Shown piece by piece: positions 1-9,983 of a stretch of 60,953 nucleotides of DNA (positions are counted from its first letter, which is position 1; every line of letters begins with the position of its first letter). Under the pieces are notes generated by a model that was not told the DNA's origin, ran no database searches, and saw nothing but the letters and a program-made list of their open reading frames with translations. The stretch lies in assembly GCF_000741295.1 (NCBI RefSeq), contig NZ_JGZG01000012.1, positions 1-60,953 on the forward strand. The letters run 5' to 3'. This DNA comes from Bifidobacterium pseudolongum subsp. globosum (GTDB taxonomy: Bacteria; Actinomycetota; Actinomycetes; Actinomycetales; Bifidobacteriaceae). Both the position numbers and the translations under genes were made by a program.

Positions 1-2
1 GG

Positions 3-200
3 CAGCGGGGCACGAACGAGAACACCAACGGATTGCTGCGCCAGTACTTTCCAAAAGGAACAGACCTGTCCGCCTACAGTCAGGACTACCTCGATGCAGT
101 GGCCGACGAGCTCAACGACAGACCACGCAAAACACTGGACTGGGCCAAGCCAAGCGAACGGATCATCGAACTTCTCAATGCCATGGAATACGCTCAATAA
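3..200 (+). CDS. IS30-family transposase, C-terminal fragment (cut by window edge)
   Basis: Read in frame from base 3 to the TAA at 198-200, this gives the last 65 residues of a DDE transposase of the IS30 type. Residues such as [17 protein letters not shown], then [13 protein letters not shown] and a terminal helix match the end of the IS30 catalytic domain, where the region around the last acidic residue is followed by the NxRPRKxLxW signature. The start lies outside the window, so completeness cannot be judged. The coding end sits only tens of bases from sequence that resumes a pilin reading frame, so the element appears to have inserted in or next to the pilin gene. Confidence 0.85.
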   Translation, partial: QRGTNENTNGLLRQYFPKGTDLSAYSQDYLDAVADELNDRPRKTLDWAKPSERIIELLNAMEYAQ

Positions 201-240
201 AGCATACAATCACAAGGACGTGTTGCAACGACCATTAGAA
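201..240. mobile_element. Probable right end of the IS30-type element
   Basis: Between the transposase stop at 200 and the first clearly pilin-like codons (near 243) lie about 40 bases that probably hold the terminal inverted repeat, including GTTGCAACGACCATTAGAA at 222-240. The matching left end is outside the window, so the exact boundary and any target duplication cannot be confirmed. There is no stop codon in the pilin frame across this stretch. Confidence 0.4.
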
Positions 241-266
241 TCCACCCAGCCGACGGCAAATTCCGT

Positions 267-2801
267 GTGGATTCCCTTGAGCCCGATGCCACGTACTACA
301 TCAAGGAGCTGACGGCTCCGCAAGGGTACGTGAAATCAGACAACATCTACGCCATCCACACCACGGACAAAGGTTCTATCTCGAATAAGGACATCATTGC
401 CGCATATGACAAGAGCGGAACTCAAATCACTGATTCGTCCCAGTGGGGAATCAAGAACGACGTTCCCGGCGACAATGGCGCAACTGTGCCCGGCATCATC
501 AACAAACCTCAAGGCGGATCAGTGCAGTGGGGCAAGTACGCCGATGGCGACTCATCGCACAAGGGGCTTCCCGGCTCTGTCTGGACATTGACCAAGACGG
601 GCGCAGACGGGTGGTCCCAGGAGATCACCGACAACACCAAGGCCGTGGAAGGCATCCAGCTGTTCAACGGTGAAAACAACGTGACCTCTGGTGCGCTGGA
701 AGTCGCTGAGGGAAGCACGCTGAGCCTGACGCCAAAAGTACTTCCCGAAGACGCGACCCAGGATGTGACGTGGTCCTCCTCCCATCCGGATGATGTGGAA
801 GTGCAGGATGGGCACGTCACCGTGCTGCATGTGCCAGCGAATAACGAGCCGGTAGTGATTACCGCAACCACTGTAGACACCAACGCAAGTGGTGACCGCC
901 TTGAAGCGCATGTCACGCTGACGGTCAAGTCGGTCGAGCTCAATAGCCTCACCCTGCAATACAATGGCCAGGCGGCTCCTGCCAGCATTTCGATGACTGT
1001 GGGGAACACCATCACCTTGACGGCGACAGCCGATCCCGGTGTGCTCAACAACAGCATCACATGGGAATCCTCGAATCCTTCTGTGGCAACCGTGGACAAG
1101 GGCGTGGTCACGCCGCTTAAGACCGGCACCACGCGCATCTGGGCCAAGTGCAAGGATGATGAGACCAAGTGGAAGTCCGTTGAAATCAAGGTGACGAATC
1201 CCGTATCCAATACAACGGCTGTATATGTGCATTGGCTTGATGCATCTACTGCACCGCGCATTCACTATTGGGATTCCAACGATAATGGCTCCACTTGGGG
1301 CTCACGGCCTACCATGGAGCTGGCACCGTGTGCAGGAACTAATTGGTATAAGTATGATGTGCCGATTGTTGGGAAATCCTTCAAGGTCAAGGTAACGATG
1401 GGCAGTGATACCAATACCTATAAGGTCAAAGGTTCCGATAAAATATCGATTGCTGGCACTGAGAAGGCATACAATATCGATAACGGAGATGTGAACTCCA
1501 GAGCACCATCTGGCTGTTCCGTTACCCGCAGTGCCGCTCGCAATGCTGTGTCTTTGCAGTCAAGCGACAATGCCGAATCGGCTTCCTCTCCCAAGCAGGA
1601 TGCCGAAGATACCGCTTCGCTGCAAACCTTCCGCAAAGCGCGTATGCGGGTTCAGGGAAGGGATGCCACTTATGCGGATTCCAACTCTCAGATTGGCCAG
1701 TTCGCCATTCTGAACCTGCCGGCAGGCGACTACACGCTGCAGGAGAAGACGGCCCCGTCCGGGTATCTGTTGAATCCGACTGTGTACAAGTTCACGATTG
1801 GTGCTGACGGCAAGGTCACGTGGACCGGCGATGTGACGCCTTCCATTGTGGGTGCCATGGGCTGGATTTCCGATAAACCTACGCAGGTGATTTGGGAGAA
1901 GGAAGACAGCACGACCCACACGGCGTTGGCTGGCTCCGGCTGGACGATCGAGCAGGAGATCACTAGCGCCGAAGGTCAGGTGACCTGGAAGACCATCAAC
2001 GATGTGCTGGACTGCACCGAGGCCCCATGCAACGCTTCGGTGACGTATAAGGATGAGGACCCAGATCCCGGTAAGTTCCTGGTCAAGAAGCTGCCGGTCG
2101 GTAAGTACCGCATCTCGGAGACCACCGTTCCGGAAGGCTACGACAAGGTGGGCGGCCCGTACGAGTTCACTGTCACCGATAGTGAAGAAACTGTGCATGT
2201 TAATAACAAACCTATTGGCAATACGCGAAAAACCGGTAATGTGTATTGGGGCAAGGTGAGCTCGGAAGATGACACGAGGTACCTCGCCGGCTCCGAATGG
2301 CAGATCAAGTACACCCCGTATGACGGAGGAAATGCGATTACCGTAACGATCACCGACTGTGTGGCTGCCGATGGCGATACGACCGGCACATGCGCTAAGG
2401 AGGGGGGCAAGCCCGACTGGGCGTACGACGCCTACACCACTGCGGGGCGCATTGGCTTCCACAACCTGCCGTGGGGCAACTATGAGATGGTCGAGACCAA
2501 GGCGCCGGATGGTTACTATGCCGATCCGGATGCGGTCTACGTCTTCACCGTCGGACCGGATACGCCCGAGTTCCAGAATGTGGTTATCTACAAGAAGAAC
2601 GCGGATGGAACGACTGGAGACCCGATTCCGGCTCCGACTACACCTCTGCTGAACTATCCGAACCAGGTGATCAGCAATGAACCTGGTGTGGAACTGCCGG
2701 CTACGGGCGGTGAAGGCAACACGCAGATTGCGCTGTTTGGGTTTGCGCTCATAGCGATATCAATGCTAGGCTGTGGCGTAGCGATGCGGAAACGTATCTA
2801 A
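267..2801 (+). CDS. LPXTG-anchored SpaA-type pilin or tip adhesin, 5'-truncated by the IS30 element
   Basis: Wall-anchored adhesin. From the GTG at 267 (844 aa) the modules are: the end of a SpaA (Cna_B-like) domain with E-box ELTAPQGY near residues 14-21; a further SpaA half from about 84; two bacterial Ig-like (Big_2-like) modules at about 143-222 and 225-310; a starch-binding-like module at about 316-405 (HWLDASTAPRIHYWDS); and SpaA segments with E-boxes at about 490-500, 615-625 and 740-750. The sorting signal LPATG is at 810-814, followed by a hydrophobic helix and the tail RKRI. The pilin frame stays open back to base 201, so the true N-terminus and signal peptide are missing. No Shine-Dalgarno precedes the GTG. 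It is probably non-functional unless translation runs from inside the insertion element. Confidence 0.8.
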   Translation: MDSLEPDATYYIKELTAPQGYVKSDNIYAIHTTDKGSISNKDIIAAYDKSGTQITDSSQWGIKNDVPGDNGATVPGIINKPQGGSVQWGKYADGDSSHKGLPGSVWTLTKTGADGWSQEITDNTKAVEGIQLFNGENNVTSGALEVAEGSTLSLTPKVLPEDATQDVTWSSSHPDDVEVQDGHVTVLHVPANNEPVVITATTVDTNASGDRLEAHVTLTVKSVELNSLTLQYNGQAAPASISMTVGNTITLTATADPGVLNNSITWESSNPSVATVDKGVVTPLKTGTTRIWAKCKDDETKWKSVEIKVTNPVSNTTAVYVHWLDASTAPRIHYWDSNDNGSTWGSRPTMELAPCAGTNWYKYDVPIVGKSFKVKVTMGSDTNTYKVKGSDKISIAGTEKAYNIDNGDVNSRAPSGCSVTRSAARNAVSLQSSDNAESASSPKQDAEDTASLQTFRKARMRVQGRDATYADSNSQIGQFAILNLPAGDYTLQEKTAPSGYLLNPTVYKFTIGADGKVTWTGDVTPSIVGAMGWISDKPTQVIWEKEDSTTHTALAGSGWTIEQEITSAEGQVTWKTINDVLDCTEAPCNASVTYKDEDPDPGKFLVKKLPVGKYRISETTVPEGYDKVGGPYEFTVTDSEETVHVNNKPIGNTRKTGNVYWGKVSSEDDTRYLAGSEWQIKYTPYDGGNAITVTITDCVAADGDTTGTCAKEGGKPDWAYDAYTTAGRIGFHNLPWGNYEMVETKAPDGYYADPDAVYVFTVGPDTPEFQNVVIYKKNADGTTGDPIPAPTTPLLNYPNQVISNEPGVELPATGGEGNTQIALFGFALIAISMLGCGVAMRKRI

Positions 2802-2837
2802 ACAAAACAGTCAATGATGAACAATTAAAGATTTGGA

Positions 2838-2868
2838 GCCGTCTACATCGGTTATCACCATAGACGGC
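2838..2868 (+). terminator. Hairpin after the tip pilin
   Basis: An 8-bp perfect stem (GCCGTCTA at 2838-2845 with TAGACGGC at 2861-2868) around a 15-nt loop sits 37 bp after the pilin stop. It is followed by a pyrimidine-rich stretch without a long T-run, so it may attenuate rather than fully terminate, which would leave the downstream pilin more strongly expressed. Confidence 0.45.
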
Positions 2869-2971
2869 CCCTCCCTTGCGCGAATCGTTCGATTCATTGC
2901 TGGGGGGAAGTAAATAGAGTTTTATGAGTCAAAAGATTCGTAAAATTTAACAAATAATCGAAGGAGATAAC

Positions 2972-4525
2972 ATGAAGAAGGTTTGGAAGGGCTTCGCCGC
3001 TGCGGTCTCCGCCGCTGCGATCGCCGCCACCGGTTTCATCGGTGCCACCTCTGCCAACGCAGTGGTCACGGAAACCGCCTCGGTGAACTTCACCAATTGG
3101 CAGAGCGGTAACGTCGTTACCCCGTACCTGATTCTCAACATCGAGTCCGAGAACATCGAGGCCGGTAACACGAACTACGTCTATTCGGTGAACGCGGCGA
3201 ATAAAGCAGCTGTCATCGCTGGTATGAACGCCATCAAGGCCGAAGGTGCTGCTGATATCGCTGCAGACGTTACGGATGCCAATCTCATTAAGGCCGTTCT
3301 CGACGGACTGAACTCCACTAATGTTGAGCAATTCGCCACGGCATTCATGGGTGCGTCCCCCACTGCCGGTGACACGATTAACAGTGCGAGCGCCAACATC
3401 CAGCAGGGCTATTACCTGTTCGACCTGACTACTGTTGGTGGCTCAGGTACTGCCGCCGGTTCTAACCAGTACACCAAGTCCCGTTACATGGTGGACACCG
3501 TCGGTTCCGCAGGTGCTTCCATCACCATCAAGAACGGCTCTGTGACCCTCGTCAAGAAGGTCAAGGATAACCCCTCCGACCCGGAGACAGGGAGCACGAA
3601 TTCCGGTTGGAACGATTCCGCTGATTACGCAATCGGCGATACGGTTCCGTTCCAGTTGACCGGTACTCTTCCGGAACAGTATGGTGAGTACGATAATTAC
3701 TACTATCAGTTCGTGGATACAATGTCGGTTGGCTTGACTTACTCGGGTAACGATAAAGTTACTATCAAGTCCGGTTCCACGGATTTGAAGAACTGCTTCA
3801 ACATCACTTCTGAAGGTACTGGTCCAACCACCCTTAAGTTCACTGCTGAAAACCTGAAGACGTGCGTAGCAGCTGCTGGCCTCAAAGCTGGCGATTCCAT
3901 CGTTGTCGAATATGAGGCTACTCTGAATGATGACGCCGTCATCGGAACTGCAGGCAACCCGAACACTGCAAAGCTCGTGTTCTCCAACGATCCGAAGCAG
4001 CAGGGTGAGGGCGATACCGCAGAGACGCCAGAAGATCTCGTCAAGGTCTTTACCTATGACTTCCAAGGCACCAAGGAATTCACAATTACGCCGAACGACA
4101 ACGATCTGCCGGTCTTCAAGCTGACTAATACCTCCACTAACAAGGTCTATGACAACCTTCGGGTCACGAAGCAGGATGGCACCTATAAGTTCGATGTTAA
4201 GGGCATCGATGCAGGCGTTTATAAGCTCGAGGAAACCTACACGCCGGCAGGCTTCAACAAGGCTGCTGATGTCATTTTCACCCTCAAAGCTGTGCATGAT
4301 GCCGAGTCGACTGATCCGCAGGTGACAATCACCGTCACCCCGACTATTGAAAATGCGGCAAGCGGTACCCGTACCGGTGCGGCGGCTACCGTCGTCAACA
4401 CCGGTGGTAACAAGCTCCCGGAGACCGGTGGCATGGGCACCACAGTGCTGTACGCTGCTGGCGCTGCGATCGTCCTGATCGCCGGCATCGGCCTCGCGGT
4501 TGTGCTCCGTCGCCGTCAGGCCTGA
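2972..4525 (+). CDS. LPXTG major pilin (fimbrial shaft subunit)
   Basis: Likely backbone pilin polymerised by the adjacent class C sortase. The 517-aa product starts at an ATG preceded by AAGGAGA. It has a signal peptide (MKKVWKGF, hydrophobic core, ATSANA cut near residue 30), an N-terminal domain, a fimbrial isopeptide-forming D2-like domain (about 190-345, with candidate lysines in VTLVKKVKD), a C-terminal Cna_B-type domain with E-box LEETYTPAGF (about 419-428), and a sorting signal LPETG at 482-486 followed by a hydrophobic helix and RRRQA. The order of pilin, pilin, sortase is typical of bifidobacterial sortase-dependent pilus loci. Its base composition is visibly less G+C-rich than that of the sortase gene after it. 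Confidence 0.9.
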   Translation: MKKVWKGFAAAVSAAAIAATGFIGATSANAVVTETASVNFTNWQSGNVVTPYLILNIESENIEAGNTNYVYSVNAANKAAVIAGMNAIKAEGAADIAADVTDANLIKAVLDGLNSTNVEQFATAFMGASPTAGDTINSASANIQQGYYLFDLTTVGGSGTAAGSNQYTKSRYMVDTVGSAGASITIKNGSVTLVKKVKDNPSDPETGSTNSGWNDSADYAIGDTVPFQLTGTLPEQYGEYDNYYYQFVDTMSVGLTYSGNDKVTIKSGSTDLKNCFNITSEGTGPTTLKFTAENLKTCVAAAGLKAGDSIVVEYEATLNDDAVIGTAGNPNTAKLVFSNDPKQQGEGDTAETPEDLVKVFTYDFQGTKEFTITPNDNDLPVFKLTNTSTNKVYDNLRVTKQDGTYKFDVKGIDAGVYKLEETYTPAGFNKAADVIFTLKAVHDAESTDPQVTITVTPTIENAASGTRTGAAATVVNTGGNKLPETGGMGTTVLYAAGAAIVLIAGIGLAVVLRRRQA

Positions 4526-4553
4526 GTGAACCACTCCACTAAGGAAAGGTGAT

Positions 4554-5558
4554 ATGAGGAATCGAAACTCAGCCAGTCTGCCTCCTCAGACTGACCGCAG
4601 TGCCGATTCCTCCACCGTTACGCCGCCCGCCGGCTCCGTACAGGAATCGACGGGCAGCGCCCCTATGGGCGCACAAACGAAGAAGAAAAGCGGCGTAGGG
4701 CTCAACATCATGATTGTGTTCTTCGCCCTTGTGCTCCTCGGCGGCATCGGGCTGATTGCTTACCCGACGTTCGCGAACTGGTGGAACAGCATGCACGCCT
4801 CGCGCGCGGTCGCAGGCTACGTCGAGCAGGTCAAGGACATGAGCGGGGAACAGAAGAAAGAACTTCTCGACCAAGCCCACGCCTACAATCAACAACTCAA
4901 CACGCTGCCGGACCGTTGGCACCTGACTGACGACCAGATGGAGCAGTACAACCGCACGCTCGACGTGACCGGAACCGGGATCATGGGATACATCACGATA
5001 CCGAAACTCGAAGTGCGTCTGCCCGTCTACCACGGCACCGAAGACACCGTCCTGCAGATCGCAGGTGGCCACCTTGCGGGATCGTCACTGCCCGTCGGAG
5101 GCAAAGGCACCCACACCGCCGTCTCCGGGCACACCGGCCTGCCATCGGCGAAACTGTTCACCGGACTCGACAGCCTCAAAGAAGGCGACACCTTCGCGTT
5201 CCACGTGCTCGACGACACGTACACGTATCGGATCGACCAGATACGCACCGTCCTGCCAACCGAAATGCGCGACCTCGACTTCGATCCGAACCAGGACTAC
5301 GCGACACTCATCACCTGCACGCCCTACGGCGTCAACTCGCACCGCCTGCTCGTGCGCGGGCACCGCATCCCGACGCCGGCGGAAACGGACGAGACGCAGT
5401 ACGACAAGGCGGACACGAACCGAACGCTCGTCATCGCGGGCATCGCCCTCGCAATCGTGCTGTTCATCCTGTGGATCATCTGGCTCATCGTGCGCCGCAG
5501 CCGTAAGCGCGGGCGCAACGCAGTGAGCGGCACGCAGGTCAAACATGCGGGGCGCTGA
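4554..5558 (+). CDS. srtC: Class C (pilus-assembly) sortase
   Basis: Transpeptidase that would link pilin subunits through their LPXTG motifs. The 334-aa protein has an N-terminal cytoplasmic tail, a membrane helix (about 50-70), the sortase fold, and a second hydrophobic segment near the C-terminus (about 292-312) followed by basic residues, the two-helix topology of class C enzymes. The catalytic set is visible: His193 in VSGHTG, Cys255 in TLITC and Arg264 in NSHRLLVRG. It begins 28 bp after the major pilin stop with GGAAAGG upstream, so the two are probably co-transcribed. Confidence 0.93.
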   Translation: MRNRNSASLPPQTDRSADSSTVTPPAGSVQESTGSAPMGAQTKKKSGVGLNIMIVFFALVLLGGIGLIAYPTFANWWNSMHASRAVAGYVEQVKDMSGEQKKELLDQAHAYNQQLNTLPDRWHLTDDQMEQYNRTLDVTGTGIMGYITIPKLEVRLPVYHGTEDTVLQIAGGHLAGSSLPVGGKGTHTAVSGHTGLPSAKLFTGLDSLKEGDTFAFHVLDDTYTYRIDQIRTVLPTEMRDLDFDPNQDYATLITCTPYGVNSHRLLVRGHRIPTPAETDETQYDKADTNRTLVIAGIALAIVLFILWIIWLIVRRSRKRGRNAVSGTQVKHAGR

Positions 5559-5631
5559 ACCCAACCGCATGCGAAACGCTTATAATAACAAACGAGAAGA
5601 AGAACACCTCACCAAACCAAGGGGGGACAAC

Positions 5632-6651
5632 ATGGGACGGCTTACAGTCGGAAAGCGGATTGCGCCGGCGATACTGTGCGCGGGGGCAATGCTTGCGAGC
5701 CTTGCCGTAGGAGTGCCGAGCGTCTACGCAGAAGACACCAATACGGGGGAGAACCGCACCGACCTCGCGTCAAGCGTTGTCGCCGGCAGTGGTGAGGGCA
5801 CCATCAACGTCACGTACGCGCACGACGAGACGGCGCTCGAGGGCGTGGTCTTCCACGTCTACAACGTGGCCAAGTGGGCGGATGAAGGTGGCTACGAGCC
5901 AATCGGTGACTTCGCCGACACCGAGAAGTATCCGGTGAATTGGGACGTGCTCAACGCCGACCCGCAGACGTTCCGTGACATGGCGAACACGCTCGCAGGA
6001 TACATCGAGGTCAATGGCACCGAGCCGGCGGCCAGCGCCGTGACCGACGCGGATGGCGCGGTCTCGTTCACCAACGTGGGCGATGGCATGTTCCTCGTGA
6101 CCGCGAACCGCTTTGTGGAGAAAACACTTGAGTGCAAGGGCTCGGCGATGCTTGTGGCACTGCCGAACGTGCATGTGGAAGACGGCGCGAACCAGCGCGC
6201 GGTGAACATCGAGCCGAAGAGCGACTGCGTGGTGCCTGAAGTCAAGACCGAGACGCTCAACGTGAAGAAGGTCTGGAAAGACGCGGGCAACACCGGCCGC
6301 CCGCAGTCGATTACCGTGGAGCTGCTCAAGAACGGCGAGTCGCAGGAGACCGTCGAGCTCTCCGACGCCAACAACTGGCAGCACTCGTGGGCGGGGCTGG
6401 AATCCGGCAACGACTGGAAGGTCGTGGAGAAGAACGTGCCGGCCGGTTACACCACCATCTCCGAATACGACATGACGGCGGAAGACGAAGCCAGCGTCAC
6501 GATCACCAACACGAAGCCGGCACCGCCGGTCACGCCGCAGAAGCCGCCGGCGCAGACCGGTGCGGACATCGCGCTCGTGGTTGTTGTGGCGGGCGCTGCG
6601 TTCATCCTGGGCCTGCTGCTGATCATCAAGACGCGCAAGAAGGAAGCGTGA
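5632..6651 (+). CDS. Small CnaB-domain surface protein, probable minor or basal pilin
   Basis: The 339-aa product is called from the ATG at 5632, which follows an AGGGGGG ribosome-binding site; an in-frame ATG at 5545 overlaps the sortase and would bury the signal peptide. Features in order: signal peptide (about 1-33), an SpaA/EbpB-like N-terminal domain (about 55-195), a Cna protein B-type domain (about 207-295, starting LNVKKVWKDAGNTGRPQSI and ending SVTITNTK), a proline-rich stalk, the sorting-like motif PAQTG at 306-310, a hydrophobic helix and the tail KTRKKEA. The motif departs from LPXTG and is closer to the LAXTG type used by class E sortases. It is the last gene of the pilus cluster, before a strong terminator. 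Confidence 0.85.
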   Translation: MGRLTVGKRIAPAILCAGAMLASLAVGVPSVYAEDTNTGENRTDLASSVVAGSGEGTINVTYAHDETALEGVVFHVYNVAKWADEGGYEPIGDFADTEKYPVNWDVLNADPQTFRDMANTLAGYIEVNGTEPAASAVTDADGAVSFTNVGDGMFLVTANRFVEKTLECKGSAMLVALPNVHVEDGANQRAVNIEPKSDCVVPEVKTETLNVKKVWKDAGNTGRPQSITVELLKNGESQETVELSDANNWQHSWAGLESGNDWKVVEKNVPAGYTTISEYDMTAEDEASVTITNTKPAPPVTPQKPPAQTGADIALVVVVAGAAFILGLLLIIKTRKKEA

Positions 6652-6685
6652 GCTGTGTAGCGCGCTGAGTGTTCGGCGCTCGCCG

Positions 6686-6718
6686 GGGAGGCCACCTTAC
6701 GGGGTGGCCTCCCTTTTT
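6686..6718 (+). terminator. Intrinsic terminator of the pilus operon
   Basis: Perfect 11-bp stem (GGGAGGCCACC at 6686-6696 with GGTGGCCTCCC at 6703-6713), 6-nt loop, then TTTTT. It lies 35 bp after the stop of the small pilin gene. Confidence 0.9.
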
Positions 6719-6896
6719 GCTGCCGTGTTTGTACAGCGAATTTGCACGGTGTTTTGCAGTTGCGTAGAGTGTGTGAAGATGTGCGCAATGCTGAGCGCAT
6801 TGCCGTATGCGCAGATAGAATACAAACCGTGTGGTCATTGTATTGCATGTCAAACACCATCATGAATTCCATGGTGGTTTGAATTCTTCCCCTCAG
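6719..6896. other. Intergenic stretch without a gene; contains a near-palindrome
   Basis: No open frame with coding character was seen between the pilus-operon terminator and the next hairpin. A TAGAAT hexamer occurs at 6816-6821, and a near-palindrome centred on GAATTC lies around 6851-6880 (AAACACCAT on the left, ATGGTGGTTT on the right). Together with the terminator at 6897 this could be a short non-coding transcript, but no good -35 element was found. Confidence 0.35.
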
Positions 6897-6936
6897 CGGG
6901 GCGCACTTCGAGTAGAGAGTGCGCCCCGTTTTTCTT
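6897..6936 (+). terminator. Intrinsic terminator without an obvious upstream gene
   Basis: CGGGGCGCACT (6897-6907) pairs perfectly with AGTGCGCCCCG (6918-6927) around a 10-nt loop and is followed by TTTTTCTTT. It is about 245 bp downstream of the last pilin stop, which already has its own terminator, so it either backs that terminator up or ends an unannotated small RNA. Confidence 0.8.
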
Positions 6937-7031
6937 TGCAGTGGCCCTGTGTGCGTGTACGCCGGAGTCGGCTTATTCGCGTGAGGTAGGCGCGGAGCCT
7001 TCGGCGTGTCGTAGATGAGGGCGCCGAATCA

Positions 7032-7118
7032 CGGTTATCCCCCCTATTATGTGGGAGTCTCGCACATAATACGGGGGGCAAAATGTGGTCGTCTCGCACA
7101 TAACCGGGGAGATAACCG
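7032..7118. promoter_or_regulatory. Nested dyads and a 21-bp direct repeat upstream of rplU
   Basis: An outer inverted repeat (CGGTTATC at 7032-7039, GATAACCG at 7111-7118) encloses two copies of a 21-bp near-identical direct repeat at 7049-7069 and 7083-7103, spaced 34 bp. Each copy is itself a dyad (ATGTG, 11 nt, CACAT; in the first copy TTATGTG and CACATAA). The block lies about 55 bp upstream of the rplU promoter and resembles tandem operator sites; the binding protein is unknown. Confidence 0.5.
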
Positions 7119-7170
7119 AACTGGCTGGCGGTGGTCGGTCGGCGCGCGGTTGCGGCGTGTCTTCGGCGTG

Positions 7171-7199
7171 TTGCGAAAGTACATGGTGCTGTGTATATT
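7171..7199 (+). promoter_or_regulatory. Promoter of rplU-rpmA
   Basis: TTGCGA (7171-7176) and TATATT (7194-7199) are separated by exactly 17 bp, about 75 bp upstream of the rplU start. It is the best sigma70-like match in the spacer. Confidence 0.7.
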
Positions 7200-7272
7200 T
7201 GATTGCTGGTGTCTGGCCGCGAGGCTCGAACGTGCCGGGCAGTAAGCTTTCCAAGTGAATAAAGGAACTGAT

Positions 7273-7581
7273 ATGTACGCGATTGTCAAGGCCGGCGGCC
7301 ATCAGGAAAAGGTCGAGGTCGGCGATACCATCCTCGTGAATCGTCTTGCAGCCAAGAAGGGTGAGACCGTGGAATTCCCGGTCGCGCTCGTTGTCGACGG
7401 CTCCAAGGTCACCATTGCCGCGGCTGATCTGGCGAAGATCTCCGTCAAGGGCGAAGTTGTGGAAGATGAGGCCAAGGGCCCGAAGATCCGCATCCAGAAG
7501 TTCAAGAACAAGACCGGCGTTGCTCGTCGTAAGGGCCATCGCCAGAAGCTGAGCATCGTCAAGATCACTGAGATCGCCTGA
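7273..7581 (+). CDS. rplU: 50S ribosomal protein L21
   Basis: Structural protein of the large ribosomal subunit that contacts 23S rRNA. The 102-aa product begins [20 protein letters not shown], the standard L21 start, and ends in the basic [14 protein letters not shown] segment. ATG 7273 is chosen over an in-frame GTG at 7255 because AAAGGA lies 7 nt before it and family length is about 102. It is followed after 49 bp by rpmA, the usual bacterial pair. Confidence 0.98.
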   Translation: MYAIVKAGGHQEKVEVGDTILVNRLAAKKGETVEFPVALVVDGSKVTIAAADLAKISVKGEVVEDEAKGPKIRIQKFKNKTGVARRKGHRQKLSIVKITEIA

Positions 7582-7630
7582 TTTCAGTTATTATTGACGG
7601 CAGACTTCAGCTAACCGAAAGGAACGAGAA

Positions 7631-7882
7631 ATGGCACATAAGAAGGGCGCTTCCAGCTCGCGCAACGGTCGCGATTCGAATCCCCAGTACCTCGGTGTGA
7701 AGAAGTTCGGCGGCGAAGCCGTCGTGGCTGGCAACATTCTGGTTCGCCAGCGTGGCACCAACTTCCACCCGGGCCAGAACGTGGGCATCGGCAAGGACCA
7801 CACGCTGTTCGCACTTGCGGACGGCCAGGTCAAGTTCGCGGTGCGCCGCGATCGCAAGGTCGTCGACGTCATCGCTGAGTGA
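7631..7882 (+). CDS. rpmA: 50S ribosomal protein L27
   Basis: Large-subunit protein whose N-terminus reaches toward the peptidyl-transferase centre. The 83-aa sequence starts [17 protein letters not shown] and carries the family pattern [22 protein letters not shown]. There is no N-terminal extension of the kind cleaved in Firmicutes. GAAAGGA precedes the start. It is second in the rplU-rpmA operon and is followed by a terminator and then obg, the common order rplU-rpmA-obg. Confidence 0.98.
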   Translation: MAHKKGASSSRNGRDSNPQYLGVKKFGGEAVVAGNILVRQRGTNFHPGQNVGIGKDHTLFALADGQVKFAVRRDRKVVDVIAE

Positions 7883-7917
7883 ATGATTGCGGCTCCGGCT
7901 GCATGACATTACACGTT

Positions 7918-7945
7918 ACCGCATCCTCCGGGGTGCGGTTTTTTC
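7918..7945 (+). terminator. Terminator after rpmA
   Basis: ACCGCA (7918-7923) pairs with TGCGGT (7934-7939) around a 10-nt loop, followed by a run of T. It separates rplU-rpmA from obg; the 300 bp between them holds no other gene. Confidence 0.75.
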
Positions 7946-7978
7946 GTATAAGCGCCGGATGGGGCAGTACGCCCGTGA

Positions 7979-9936
<1,958 letters not shown>

Positions 9937-9942
9937 CCCTCC

Positions 9943-9954
9943 GCTACGGGTAGT
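9943..9954 (+). repeat. Copy of a 12-bp repeat (GCTACGGGTAGT) between obg and proB
   Basis: GCTACGGGTAGT occurs here in the short obg-proB spacer. Closely similar copies occur at 29794-29808, 29814-29826 and, inverted, 29876-29888 inside fas. The core CTACGGGTAG is a near-palindrome (CTAC-GG-GTAG). Confidence 0.5.
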
Positions 9955-9983
9955 CTCTCTGGGGAACGAAGGAGCTGAACGCA

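Noticed and set aside
5545..5631. N-terminal extension of the small pilin starting at 5545
   Set aside because: It overlaps the sortase end, has no ribosome-binding site, and would put 29 charged residues before a normal signal peptide that itself starts after AGGGGGG.
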